Origin: Stenocarpella maydis
Taxonomy: Eukaryota > Ascomycota > Sordariomycetes > Diaporthales > Diaporthaceae
Reading direction: 5' to 3'
Assembly (NCBI GenBank): GCA_002270565.1
Contig: NQMI01000141.1
Coordinates: 54,659 to 118,658, forward strand
DNA length: 64,000 nt
Both the position numbers and the translations under genes were made by a program. Under the pieces are notes generated by a model. That model was not told the DNA's origin. It searched no databases and saw only the letters and a list, made by a program, of their open reading frames with translations. Shown piece after piece: positions 24,739 through 36,091 of the stretch (positions are counted from its first letter, which is position 1; each line of letters begins with the position of its first letter).

Positions 24739-25840
24739 CTTTGCGTGGTTGAATCGAGAGGGACACTAGCGGTGCCCACAGCCGAAGATCAACAGGCAAG
24801 GGGAGGAGGAAAGAGACCTTGCGGCAGTTTGCGACAAGGTGATAGTGGACTTTGACGGTGTACATAAAGGGGGTAGGATTCCCAAGCATGCGGCTGCCAG
24901 CTCAGCTTTGCATGTTAAGTGACAGATGTCACTTGTGACAGCTCATCCCATCTCGTCCCAAAATTGGAAGGGCTTTAGAGCAACAGCATTGCGAACCCTC
25001 ACAATGTGTTGTGGCAGTACATTGTCTTTGCCGTAATGTAAGAAAAAAAAAAAAAGGTGGGCGCCTAACTGCTAGGTATGTTGTGTCTCCTATGTCTCCT
25101 CATATTGAAGCCATTGCAGTCTCTCAACCCCACAGATGATAAATAGGATTTAGCACTCAATAAATAGCTCTGGCCCGGCACGATGCATTTCGGAAAGATG
25201 AAAATTGGAAAATGTTATACCCAGTGGTGCCAGACTCGGAGGCGACAGGATCCTCCAAGCTGTTCCACAAGCAGCGGCCCCTTTACCGAAGCACCCAGCC
25301 CCCAGGTTTTGAGATCGGGAAGCTTTGTCCGGTACTGCTTGTACACCAAGCACTTAACTGATCAATTTGAATTTAAAATTCTCTTTGCCCACGTCACAGA
25401 GCGACCTTTGGCTCTGAACGAGACATGCCAAGGCCACAAACACGAACTTCCATGAGTACCTAATGGGGCATGATCTATACCGAAGTTGAGTGCTGGGTTT
25501 TTTCTGGTGAAGATATAATTAAAGCCTGAAAAGTGTGGTATTCACATGGGCAGACATTTGAATTGCTTAGGTACCTAGGCTGTGAATTACAAACATTCCC
25601 AATTGCACGTCACTTTAATGAGGGGCACCCAGGGGACTGTACTCTCTTCAAATTATTGTAGCTGGTATCAACCTTCCCCATGGTCTACTCCTTCAATGAA
25701 GGTTTTGCCTGTCCGGATGTTGTGCGCTTTGTAGTAATGTACATGTATGTTACACATCTCTGGTCGTTGAGACTAGAGACAATTCATGCAATCTGCTCAT
25801 GGATTGCCATGCTTCATATCGCCGAGCACGGGCCTCCTCC
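24739..25840. other. AT-richer intergenic region
   Basis: No supported gene. It contains a poly-A run near 25042-25055 and is visibly more AT-rich than the conserved gene blocks. It separates the first and second small helical genes. Confidence 0.5.
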
Positions 25841-26461
25841 TCAAACAGTTCTCAGCGCGTCACTGAGGTTCCTGACTGGACGAAGCTGCGACGCGATGAT
25901 GCGAAGGCGGGCCTCCGTCTGGAGCATCTTGAGCTCCAGAGCCGACATTTTCTGCCGGACTGCCCTGGCCAATCCGGCCAGGTTCTTGACTTTCTGCCTG
26001 GAGTCTCTGACGCGGACAGCGAGCTCGACCCGTAGGCGCTTGATTGTGAGGTCGAACCCCACAGCGACGCTGATGTGGCGTTGCGCCCACTCATGCTCGG
26101 CCACTTTCACGTGGCCCTCGAGGTTCTGGCGGAGCTTGATAATGGAGGCTCTAATTCCCTCCTCCTCCGAAAGGAGTTTCTGGAGCTCCATACTGGCAGC
26201 GTCGTGCTCTGCACGCAGGAGGGCACGCTCGCCCTGGCGGTGGGCGTGCTCCGCCGCCAGGGACTGCTGGTCGACTCTGACCAGGCCGCCCGTGTTGATT
26301 CCCACTATTCAGAGACTCGTCAGAAATTATCGACTATTTATCGCTATTTGGAATACCACTGAGGGCGGGGAGGGCTCACTATCGACTTGATCAAGGAACG
26401 CACGGGTGTTTCCAGAGCGGAAACCCAGGTCGAAGATGGTGACAGAGTAACGGGGAAACAT
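25841..26461 (-). CDS. unrecognised coiled-coil protein, second of three in a row
   Basis: Two exons, 26461-26380 and 26304-25841, give 181 residues. The 75-bp intron has a GTGAGC donor and an ATAG acceptor with a CTGAC-like branch; joining makes Val-Asp-Met-Gly-Ile-Asn in frame. The main exon alone also has an ATG at 26305, but that ATG reads through the intron's final G. Residues from about 35 on form an almost continuous predicted helix or coiled coil rich in Arg, Leu, Ala and Glu (LQKLLSEEEGIRASIIKLRQNLEGH). No signal peptide, membrane helix or known domain is seen. Just past the stop, another frame continues with a helix-like Glu/Ala/Arg-rich stretch, so the true C-terminus might be longer if an indel is present. 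The first exon and start are less sure than the body. Confidence 0.5.
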
Positions 26462-27484
26462 CCTGATTGGATTACTTTTATTTCTTCTTGAATTAGAGAG
26501 AGCGTGAAAAAAGCCGAGTAGGTTTGGGTGTATGCGGTCTGTGGAACAACAATCAATGTTAGACGCGTTTGGAGGGATATTGGATTGCAAACCCACCAGG
26601 GGGTGATGTTCAGGCTTTTCCTTGCAAGCTGTATTTGAAGCGTGATTTATTGAAAGGAGATTGTTAGAGACGATGATTCAATTACTGCAGGAAGTACTTG
26701 GGGCTGGGCTTCTCAATCTCGTCGGAGAGGGTGATGTGCAGGTGAGGCGTGGTACTGACAGCAGTTGTTGCTACTTGGGCGGCGAAGCTCTTGTGACAAG
26801 CGACTACTAGCAGTCCGTAGGTAAACTCAGCAGTGGGGCTCGAACCTACCTCAGTCGGCTTGGATGAGAGACTGTACAGGCTGACTCTGAAATGAAAGAC
26901 TACTAAGACGTTGTTCCAAGCAGTCAGCGGTTCCAACTCTAGCAGCAGCGATGCCAGAGAACTAAGTGTACAGTGCCACCACCTCTACAGAAATCACTTC
27001 CTCTTCGTTAGAATGCCATGGGGAGGATTCACAGCCTCCAGAAAAAGATTGGTCCAGAGATTATCTCTAGTTTGCTATGCAACTGCTCATGAGCATGAGA
27101 AGGGTTCCTCCGCCTGTGGTACAAGCTTCCGCCAGTGCCAAATTTCCTAAAATAAACTAAGGCGCCAATGCAGATGCTATTTTTTGGTGTTATGAGCCCG
27201 GTACCACAATATTGCTGTCTGGGCGTAGGTCTGGGTGTATGCACATGTGTGTCTGGATGTATGCACATGTGTGTCTGGATGTTATGGGTCGTTATGAGTG
27301 GGTGTTGTGGGACTCTAGGAATGGGCTTTATGGATTAGGCATCCATGACCGTTTCCTGCTGATTTGATTTGCATCCTGTGCTCCGGCGCAAGCCAATATC
27401 GTCAGAAATAGCTGAAGTTGAATAGGCGCTCTTGCTCACCCCGAGCCGACCTCGAGTCGACCACACATTGCGTTCCTTCCACCC
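26462..27484. other. intergenic region with a short tandem repeat
   Basis: No supported gene. A minus-strand frame at 26682-26936 has no recognisable content. A minisatellite lies at about 27209-27285. Confidence 0.5.
27209..27285. repeat. imperfect minisatellite, about 24-bp unit
   Basis: Units resembling GTGTCTGGATGTATGCACAT repeat about three times with small differences (for example CTGGGTGTATGCACATGTGT, then CTGGATGTATGCACATGTGT). Confidence 0.75.
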
Positions 27485-28000
27485 TCAGCTGAGGTCTTGC
27501 ATCAAGCCCGGGAGGTTGCTTCCGAAAGAGCCAAGCAATGGCCTGCTCAGATCTTGCCACCGGCGCTTGAGTAGCTCGATCCGTCCGTAGCGTAGTGACT
27601 CGTTCAAGTCCTTCAGCTCGAGTGTGGCTTTCGCATAGTGCCGAAGGTGGGATCTCATCCTCACCCGGCTCTCCAGGAGACACACATTGTACACAATCTC
27701 AAGGCAGCCCACGAGCTTGCAGCACTCCCGGAATGCTCTGGTCTGCAGGTCCGCCGAGATGGCGAGGCCGACATCGCCAGCCAGGCCAGCGTCTTCGAGC
27801 ATGTCGGCAAGTTCTTGACCTTGGAACCAGGTCATGCGGCTGCCACGGTAGCCCCTGAGGCCCTCAAGCGTCTGGCTGATGAGGTTCATGAGTTTGTATT
27901 CCCTGTCGATTTCGGCCTTGAGGGCCTGGAGACAAATGTGGACTCCCAGCAGCTGGAGTGATAGCTCCTCATCATTAGCTGTGAGTTCAGCGGACATGCC
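27485..28000 (-). CDS. unrecognised helical protein, third of three in a row
   Basis: From the ATG at 28000 the frame codes for 171 residues. It is almost all helical by composition, with several Leu-rich segments, four Cys in the middle (including Cys-Cys and Val-Gly-Cys) and a basic C-terminal part (YGRIELLKRRWQDL). No signal peptide or clear transmembrane helix is present. The open frame extends upstream to an ATG at 28105, but the extra residues look non-coding. Another frame just upstream (ending Met-Ala-Asp-Glu-Gln-Leu-Gly-Met) could be a 5' exon if a very short intron of about 43 bp is used. Family unknown. The N-terminus is uncertain. Confidence 0.5.
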   Translation of the reverse strand, partial: GMSAELTANDEELSLQLLGVHICLQALKAEIDREYKLMNLISQTLEGLRGYRGSRMTWFQGQELADMLEDAGLAGDVGLAISADLQTRAFRECCKLVGCLEIVYNVCLLESRVRMRSHLRHYAKATLELKDLNESLRYGRIELLKRRWQDLSRPLLGSFGSNLPGLMQDLS

Positions 28001-29549
28001 ATATATGCGAACCCCATAAACCCATTCCGAGTTGCTCGTCCGCCATGGGAACCAAATCTGAGGTGAAATATTCAAAGTCACGGACGTGACCGGAGTTGTC
28101 GTCAACTAGTGAAAGCATTCTGAGCGGTGTGGGCATGATGAAGGCTTGAATAAAAGTCAGCATACCTATTCTGGTACCCAGAGACAACCACTGATGTCTT
28201 ACCTGTGACTGTCGTAGTTTGGCTGTTTTGGTGACTGTTGTGACTTTGGCAGAGCTGGGAGATGGGCCAAAAGTGATCAAGCTTCAGCCCGGAACAGAGG
28301 TATGCTGCGTGCCCAGTAGATACACGGACACCATGGCCTTCCGATGGGAGGTTCGAATAAATAAGGACCAAAAATACGGCTGATTCCACATAGCTACGCT
28401 CAGCATATTTCTGGGAAGGCCGATGTGCCCGAGGCACTCAGTGGAGCAAATCCCGCCGCAGGATGCGAAACAGGGTCGTGGAATTTGTCATTCAAGAACA
28501 TGCAGTCAAGGATAAGTAATTACTTACCCAAGCTCTACAGCAAAGGCCAGGTAGAAGGCACCTGCACGACTGGCCAATGGATCAATTGCAAGGTCTCGGT
28601 TGATGGAAATCTGTGACACATGTATGGCCTGAAAATCCTTAGCTGAGTAGCAGGTTACCTAAGTGTACACGGTTTTAGCATCTGTTCCTTGGCAAGAAAG
28701 AGTATGTTGAGGTCCAGCTTTTTGTGTGCCGAAAGAGATCTCCCAACCAACCCATCAGTGAGCGCCTCCAAAGTAAAAACTAAGAGCGCCGCTGCTACTC
28801 TCTTGCCAGAACTCCATCTCCTCTGTCATGCCATTCCATGCAATCCCGAGGATGTTTTCGCGGGACTGATTAGTATTACGGAGTCTCCTCATACCCTCCC
28901 CATGCTATCTACCGTTGATGATGGTGATGATGATGGTGATGATGATGGTGGTGGTGGTGGTGGTGGTGGGTAGTTGTCTGTTTAATCACTTGGTTGCGTG
29001 GTGCTGTTGGGGTGCCCAAAAAGTGAAGGAAATGAGATGGGGCTATATGCCAGGCTGTTCGCGGTGATCAAGATGGTCTCGGCATGGCAGAGCCAGCGGA
29101 AATGAAGAGTCCCGATGGCTCACTTCTGATGAAGTATTTGGTAGTTCCCAATGCCAATTTCCAAGGCTGGCTCCTGCCAGGCACATAGGAATGCGAACCA
29201 GATGTGAGTGTGATTGTGTGCAGGAGGAGGTCCCATAGTAGCAGGGGCCATGGAGAGGTGTCGTGAGAGAAGGCACCATGGGAGTGGGCGTCCTGTGGTT
29301 GTTGCGCGAGGATGGCCGCATTTCTGCCTTGAACTTGTCCTGTATAGGTGTACACTCTGTTCTGGCCAGTGCGAAGATCCGGTCTCTATTACGTAGTTCT
29401 GTGTCCTGTTGATTATGTGAGTGTTGGCGTTCCGTCGACGTCCGGTTCCTGGTCTCTAAATACAACAGGCTCGCAGGGCGAAAGCAAGGACCCGGGGGAA
29501 ACGCAAGACGGCTGGTTTCTTGACCGGACCCGAGCTTATTCCCTGTCCT
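28001..29549. other. intergenic region
   Basis: No supported gene apart from a possible 5' exon of the preceding helical gene at about 28040-28150. A GAT/GGT microsatellite lies at about 28914-28971. TACGGAG occurs near 28878. Confidence 0.5.
28914..28971. repeat. GAT/GGT-rich microsatellite
   Basis: Runs of GATGATGGT units that pass into (GGT)n on the plus strand. Confidence 0.85.
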
Positions 29550-31130
29550 CTATGCTTGAAACACCAGCACAATGCCATCATCGCCCGCTGTGACGATCCT
29601 CTTCCCATCAAGGCCCTGCACAAATCCCAACACACCACCGCCCTCGCCGTCTCCCCGGTGGCCCTTCCACTCTTTTTCCAAACCTGCCACAGCTGCGTTG
29701 GGGACGTTCTGTGTGGCGCTCGCACCCTGCAGGTTCCACCGTCTCACCACGCCGTCCATGCCGCAACTCGTCAGCAACCACTGCTGTTGTGCTGCAGCTG
29801 GTCCTGCCGTGTGTGCCTGCCTCACCCACTCGACCTTGACAACACTGAACTCGTCATGGGCACCCTGGATGTGCCGCCGCACAGAGAATGTCCGGCTTGG
29901 GTCGTAGACTGTGATGCTGCCGTCCACGGAGCCAGCAGCCAGCAGTGGCACCGATGCGGAGCCGGGGGCGAATGCCAGGGACTCGATGCCATCAGCCTGC
30001 ACTTGTAATGCCGCCAGTATCTGGCCTGCCTGCGCCTCGGCCCCAGCACCGCGGGTTGCGCCTGCCTTGGCGCCCTTTGCCTTTCCTGCTTTTGAACCTG
30101 CTTGTGGTGTGGCTCCTGCCGTCTGTTCTGTAAGTCGTGGGAGGCCGACGACCCTGATGGCTCCTCCGGCTCCACCGACAGCCAGGTACCCTCCTCTTGG
30201 CTCGATGGCGACGGAGAAGAGACCACCCTCCACAGCGAACCTCTGATCCGTGGGTGTGAGCGACACCACGGTCTGACCGTTGTCACTCACGTGGCCCTTC
30301 GCAGCCGCGAGCCCCCAGACATCCCAAACATAGAGGCTGCTCTCCTCGTCAACACTGGCAAGCAAGCTCCCGTCGGGCGTCCATGCGCCGGCCGTGCAGC
30401 TCGAGGTGTGGAGGAAGAAGGTCTGGACGATCTGGAGGGGGTTCGAGGCATCCGACGGGTCGATCGTGTACACCCAGACGGAACCGTCCGATGCTCCAAG
30501 TGCGATGGCGTTGGGGTAGTCGGCGCTGGGGCAGGGCGCCAGCCAGTTTATCTCGGGGACTTCCTGGCTCTCGCCGACGAACGTGAAGCTTGGTTTTGAA
30601 GCGTCGACCTTGTACGCCTTCAGCCGCCCGTCCATGCCGCCCGAGACCAGGAACTCTCCGTTTGGTAATGTGAAGGCCAGCGCGTTGATCGAGTCTGTGT
30701 GTCCGTCGATCGCAAAGACGGGCTGGATCTGTACGTTCTCCCTCTGGCTGGCCATCTCGCGGGCGGCAGCCTGCGGGTCGGCGGCGAAGCTTGGTGGCAG
30801 CACGGGCCCGTCGTTCTGCGCTGTCTCAGGGACCAAAAACACGTACCCCTTGCCCGGGGCGTCGTCGGAAGCCCCCTCGCTGCCGCCGGTGGCTATGATG
30901 CTTGGGTTGGTTGGGTGTTGGGCGATGGCGAAGACGGAGTCCTTGTGGGAGTCAAAGTATGCGACCGAGTCGTTCACGAGCTGGAGCTCCTCCCCCTCGT
31001 CATCGTCGGGCTCGGACATGTCGACGTCCCCGTCCGGGTTCTCTGTTGCGATCTCCTCGGCGACCTCGTCCATGTCGACAACATCCTGCTCGTCATCAGA
31101 GGCGGGGTCCTGGTGGGGCTTTGAGGACAT
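29550..31130 (-). CDS. SQT1: WD40 ribosome-assembly chaperone, Sqt1/AAMP family
   Basis: A single exon of 526 residues. The first 50 residues are very acidic (Asp/Glu-rich), as in yeast Sqt1 and human AAMP. WD40-like repeats follow, starting with FDSHKDSVFAIAQHP, then IDGHTDSINALAF, SSCTAGAWTPDGSLLA, VEGGLFSVAIEPRGGYLAVGG and ending with IVTAGDDGIVLVF; a Lys/Ala/Gly-rich insert interrupts the blades at about residues 335-370. In yeast Sqt1 binds the nascent N-terminus of ribosomal protein uL16 (Rpl10), shields it and delivers it to the 60S subunit; the acidic surface fits a basic client. Location is expected to be cytosolic. The start has a clean ATG and no intron is needed. Length and layout match the family. 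Confidence 0.88.
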   Translation of the reverse strand: MSSKPHQDPASDDEQDVVDMDEVAEEIATENPDGDVDMSEPDDDEGEELQLVNDSVAYFDSHKDSVFAIAQHPTNPSIIATGGSEGASDDAPGKGYVFLVPETAQNDGPVLPPSFAADPQAAAREMASQRENVQIQPVFAIDGHTDSINALAFTLPNGEFLVSGGMDGRLKAYKVDASKPSFTFVGESQEVPEINWLAPCPSADYPNAIALGASDGSVWVYTIDPSDASNPLQIVQTFFLHTSSCTAGAWTPDGSLLASVDEESSLYVWDVWGLAAAKGHVSDNGQTVVSLTPTDQRFAVEGGLFSVAIEPRGGYLAVGGAGGAIRVVGLPRLTEQTAGATPQAGSKAGKAKGAKAGATRGAGAEAQAGQILAALQVQADGIESLAFAPGSASVPLLAAGSVDGSITVYDPSRTFSVRRHIQGAHDEFSVVKVEWVRQAHTAGPAAAQQQWLLTSCGMDGVVRRWNLQGASATQNVPNAAVAGLEKEWKGHRGDGEGGGVLGFVQGLDGKRIVTAGDDGIVLVFQA

Positions 31131-32364
31131 GGCTGCGGCGTTGTTGTAGCAATTCTCTTGGATTCTTAAGTCTGGAAAAGGTAGATCATGAAGGTTAAAG
31201 TGACCAGGTCGTAGGGAAGTCGCCCTCAGAATTTATGCCGTCAGGGCAGGAGGATGAAACGGGATTGTCGCCTCAGATGGCACTCTGATTTCTAAATTTT
31301 TGCTTGATAAGCACCGAAATGGCGGGGCGAAGATCGATCTTCAAGATCCTGGATCGACCCGCGCCCAACTATCGATAAGCCCTGTAGGCCTGTGATGACA
31401 GCTCCAGGGGTCTGCCTGCAAGGCTGCAGGGGGGGCCAGCTCCAGCCTCCAGGGCCCATTCATTTCCGGCAAGAGTCACACCGACCGATTTAGATCATGC
31501 ACAATTGATAGCGCGCCATCTTCGAGGACCTTGGGGATGACGGAGGGCGCCCTGCTGGCCCGCGGCTCCGAAGACCAGAGCAGGTTCGCCATGGCAAGCC
31601 CAGGCTGTTCGAGAGGGAGTGTGTACTGAACAACCTGGTTGTTGTAAATTACTAGAAATCCAATTCGTGCCCAACATATAAACAACAGGACAGCAAGGTC
31701 CGTGTAGCTCATCATCCCCCGTCGGGCGCCCGAGCCAGACATGCATGGCGTCATGGATCATAGATAACTCACTGGAGTGCAAGAGCGTATGATTGCACTT
31801 GAATGAGAATTCATGGGTGCTGTGGCCCAACTGCCATTTTTGGAACGGCCTGGTCTCACGTTACACTGCTAAACCAGAGCCGGCTTGCCCTTGTATTTGG
31901 AGATTGCGTTGCGGCCGCTGGAGTGTTTAAACCGCATACATTTATTATACTCAAGTCACCGCACGCGTGGGTGGGCTCGAGAAAGCACCCAAGGACATCA
32001 TGACATATTCGTGGATTCAGAACCGGGAATTCTGCCTGCCACACCCAAGTCTTCGTCCGAAGCCTGGGTTCGGGAATTTTGCCCTACGCTGCTTGGGTCG
32101 TATTCACGGAAGAGGTTGAGAGGATAGGTTCAGCAATGTCTCCACCCACCCAAAATCCAGATCCTTTCTGATACCCAATGCACCCGCGAGGTAGGCTTAC
32201 ACGGAGCAAACAAACACCGCAGAATGGACGAAACTCCTAGCAAATGCATGCAGTGAGTGACATGTCAGTCTCCTTGCCGTATCCCAATAGCTGCTCATCC
32301 AGAGGTCCCCTTGAGTAACGCCCCGTCCATCCACGCTTCAGCACAGGCAGGATCGACATCACTT
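31131..32364. other. intergenic region
   Basis: Lies upstream of SQT1 and downstream of the SPATA20-type gene. No supported gene or RNA. Confidence 0.55.
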
Positions 32365-34927
32365 TCAAGGCCCAAACAGGTCCGACTCGGCCTCGTTGTA
32401 CAGCTTGTACTTGCCGTCAAACTGGTAGGACCCCTCCTCCAGACCCGCCAGTGCCTGGTTTCTCTTCCCAAACAGCCACGACTTGCCCTTCTCGCTGCCC
32501 TTCTTCGGGAAGACCCAGCTTCTCAGGCCCGCCCGGGGTAACTCGCAGAACCTGCGGCGGCGCTCCTCCTTCTTTGCGTCCTCCCCCGCGGCCGAGAGCC
32601 ACACTATGCCCCCGAGCCTCGCCGTGACGACACCGCTGAGCAGCCCGATGAACAGCCACGGGTACTGCAGGGCCTCGACCTCGAAGGCGCTGATTGTCTC
32701 GTGGGCCATCTTGACGTAGCTCGCGTCCCCGAGGACGAAGCCCAGCCGGAAGAGGTTCGACGTGGACACGGCGTTTGTGGACGGTTGTGCCGTGTCCATG
32801 CCGTCCTTGAGGCGGAGGATGACGTGTGCTGCCTCGTCTGCCGTCGAGTAGAACCCTCCACAGGCCGAGTGGTGCGCCATCGGTGTGACTGGGCGCGACG
32901 TGCTGGGCACCATCGGGTCATAGAACAGCTCGATTTGTCGCCCTGTGCCAACGCGTCAGCCGCTGTCTCTAGTAGTCGGAGGGGAACAGGCTTACTCTGC
33001 AGGCCATCAGCCCATTCAAGCCAGTTCTCCTCGCCTGTCGCCTCATACAGGTCGAGTAGGGCCTCGATTAGGAACGCGTAATCCTCCGCGCATCCCTGAG
33101 CCGAACTGCGCTTGTCAAAATAAGACCGGTACAGCAGTTTCGCCTGTGAGTCCCATGTTTTTGTCTCGATGAACCTCGCCGCCGACTTTGCTGTGTCCAG
33201 ATATTTTTTCGCCTTCCCAGGGTCAACGGACTTGATAGCAGAGCTCGTTCTTGCCAACGCAGAGATGACCATGGCATTCGTGCTCGTCACTGCATTCGTG
33301 TCCGCCTCTGGTCTTACTCGGTCTGCCTCGCGATGGGCCCTCAGCCGTGACCGCGCAGTCTCGATCCACTCCTTGGCCTCCAAAGATGAGGTGCCGAACT
33401 GTTTCCAGAGCTCCTCGGCACCTCTCACTGTGTGCAAGACATTTTGGTTCAAGAACTCATCATTTGGGTCTTGTTCACGTTCCACGTTGCCGTGCCCCAG
33501 CACATTCCAGTGTGCCGCGGCCAGGGCGCCCACGGTAGGGGAGTCCTTGAACACCTCGTCAAATTCCCTTCGGGTCCATAGGTAGTAAGCGCCCTCACGC
33601 ATCTGGCTGTCGCCTTTCTTGTAGTACGAATCTGCTGCCTCACTGCTGGCAAACCCACCGTCCGGCCGCAAGATGGGCGGGGATGTCAGGTACTCTGCGA
33701 GCTCAAAAACCACATTGGCAAACTCATCCTCCTTCTTGAGGCTTTTCGCAGTTGACAGCCAAGCGTCCAGATACAGGCCGAGCAGCAGTGCGTTGTCCGA
33801 GACCATCTTCTCAAAATGTGGCATCGACCAGTCCGCAGTCACGGCATACCGGTGGAAACCCCCGCCAACATGATCACGCAGTCCGCTGTCCCGGAGCCTC
33901 CGCAAAGTGTGCAGCGCTATGTGCTTCGCCTGTGCGACCTCCTTGTCCCCAACGACATCTGCCACGACGCTTGGGAAGTTGGACAACTTCAACAGAAACG
34001 AAAGCTTGGCCGGGGTGGGAAATTTGGGCGCGATCCCGAAGCCGCCGTTGACCGGATCGAAAGTGCCGGCGATATGCATGTATGCCTCCTCCAACTGGTC
34101 CAGGTCCAGGTCCGAGTCCCCTGCCATGGGCGTGCCAGAGGTATCGGTCGGGACGGCGGCGCTGGAGGCCCCCACCGCGCCGGAGCTCGCTATCCCACGG
34201 GTTCCGAGGGTACCTTCGGCGGCGAATTCACGCAGCTTGGAAACGATCTCCTTGGCCTCCTGGCGGCAGCGGGACTCGTGTAGCGGCCAGACATCCTTCA
34301 TCTTCTGCAGGATCACCAGAAAGTCGATGCGCTCGTCCTCGGGCACCTCCTCTCCGTCGGGGCCGATGAGCTCGGTGCCGGGCGAGGGCCAGTACGTCCC
34401 GCCAAAAACAGGCTCCAGCTCGGGAGTCAGGAAGACATTCAGGGGCCATCCGCCGGCGCCGTTGATGGCCTGGATATAGTTCATGTATATGTTGTCGATA
34501 TCCGGGCGCTCCTCACGGTCAACGATGATGGGCACGAAGGACCTGTTGAGGAGCCTGGCGACCTCGGGGTGGGAGAAGGACTCTCGGGTGGTCAGGCGGC
34601 AATCTATTTGGGCACCGGATGTCAGCCAGGCCCCCCAAGGCCGCATGGTCGCGGTGTGCGTGGCTTACAATGGCATGACTTGAAGCCGATGTTCATAAAA
34701 ATCAGCTTGTTCTCCCTCTTGGCCCGTTGTATGGCCTCGTCGTCCAGCAGCTGCCACGCGACGGGGGTGGCGGCATGTGATTGCACGTAAGGGCTGGTGC
34801 TCTCGCGGGCGCGGTTCTGGAGGGCAGGAAGCTCGGACACGGAAACCTTGGAGAGCTGAGCCGAGAGCTCGGCATCCCTCGCCGTGACGGAATGCTGCTG
34901 CTTCAGCTGTGGCTTCAGCGGCCTCAT
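32365..34927 (-). CDS. SPATA20/YyaL-type protein (DUF255 thioredoxin-like plus six-hairpin domain)
   Basis: Three exons, 34927-34669, 34603-32996 and 32942-32365, give 814 residues. The family is widely conserved (human SPATA20/SSP411, bacterial YyaL). The N-terminal thioredoxin-like DUF255 domain opens with SPYVQSHAATPVAWQ and has a Cys85-His-Tyr-Cys88 pair in the redox position, formed exactly across the first splice. REERPDIDNIYMNY and GGWPLNVFLTPE are standard family signatures. The rest is an (alpha/alpha)6-barrel-like region, with HVGGGFHRYAVTADWSMPHFEKM as the best-conserved part. Introns are 65 and 53 bp with GTAAGC donors. The biochemical role is not settled in any organism; a redox or sugar-related role has been suggested from the folds. 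Confidence in family is very high. Confidence 0.93.
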
Positions 34928-36091
34928 GGTGGTGTCCTGTCGCAAGTGCTCTCAGATCCGAAGCCGGTCGATGGTGTTTGGGCGTGATCGGGCGCTACGA
35001 ACGGTCGTGCGCCAGGTGAGAGAGCGTACGTACGAGACGGTATAGAGAGAGAGGGAGGGGTAGTAGGCAGCGAGCGTCGTGATTGAGTGCGCCTGACGGC
35101 AAAAGAGTGCCGCAGCACAGCCGCCGTGGTGACCAGGAAAGTTTAAGAGCCGACACGGGGTTCTCCTAGAAAGCGAGAGAGCACTGGCAAGCCTCACAAG
35201 ATCACGATGCCTGCAAAATGTCATGACAGTCACGATCAAAAGAAGGACAGGACCACTGATCCATTTCAGGCGCCGCCCCGCCCCCACCACAAACACGGAG
35301 TACCTATATATAATACGCCTGTGCCTGCACCATCTCCCAGGGCCGCCAAGGCGCCGTCTCAACGTCATGGCTTTGCCCTTCCATGCGCTGGGCCTGGGCG
35401 CCATCAACACGCCCACTGCAGGCACAAAAGCCTCCTGGTAGATCTGGTTTCCTCAATGCACGTCACTTGCAGGCTCCATGTTCACACGTCGCATCCAGAA
35501 TTGGTCCTGCTCAAACCTCCGACCTCGACTGTCAACACTGGGTATCCGATTCTCTAAGCTTCTGGAGTGGGGCGTTAACTTTTGTCAGGTCAACCCACTC
35601 GAGCGCATGCATTGGTCCCGACCCACCCGGGTTGGTCACCTATCCAGCCATCCCAAGCCCGAAGCATAACATGAACACATCTGCCAGAGGCTCTGTGTTA
35701 GAGCATATCTGAGCATTTGGGCCCATGTTACTGGTTATGTATTTCATTGGGTCAGTCCGCAGATGAACCGTAATAACTACTGTACGAAGCTTGCACGCCA
35801 TTTGCTACTGTCCTAGTCCATCGTCGTGCCCAATATTCGGACATGCTGCTTACTTAAGCTGAAGCTAGCTGGGCCATGCCACTCGCACCTTTGGAGGTAG
35901 AGAGTTTCGTTAGTCGTGATGGTTGTCATTTCATAGGAATTCTGTTGCTAAAACTTGGACTTGCTGAGTGGAGAGCAGAATCATGAGACTGGACAGCCTG
36001 GCTGCCACTGCTCGGGCCGATTTCATAGCACCTCCCGCAGGACCACCCACTTCCACATGAGCCAATGCAACACAAGCGGGGAGCCCTTCAT
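34928..36091. other. intergenic region
   Basis: No supported gene. The near-copy CACGGAGTA of a motif seen elsewhere in the window lies at 35294-35302. Confidence 0.5.

Noticed and set aside
26682..26936. 84-codon minus-strand frame and a T-arm-like GGTTCGAGCCCC in it
   Set aside because: No acceptor or anticodon arm could be placed around it, and the frame has no recognisable content.
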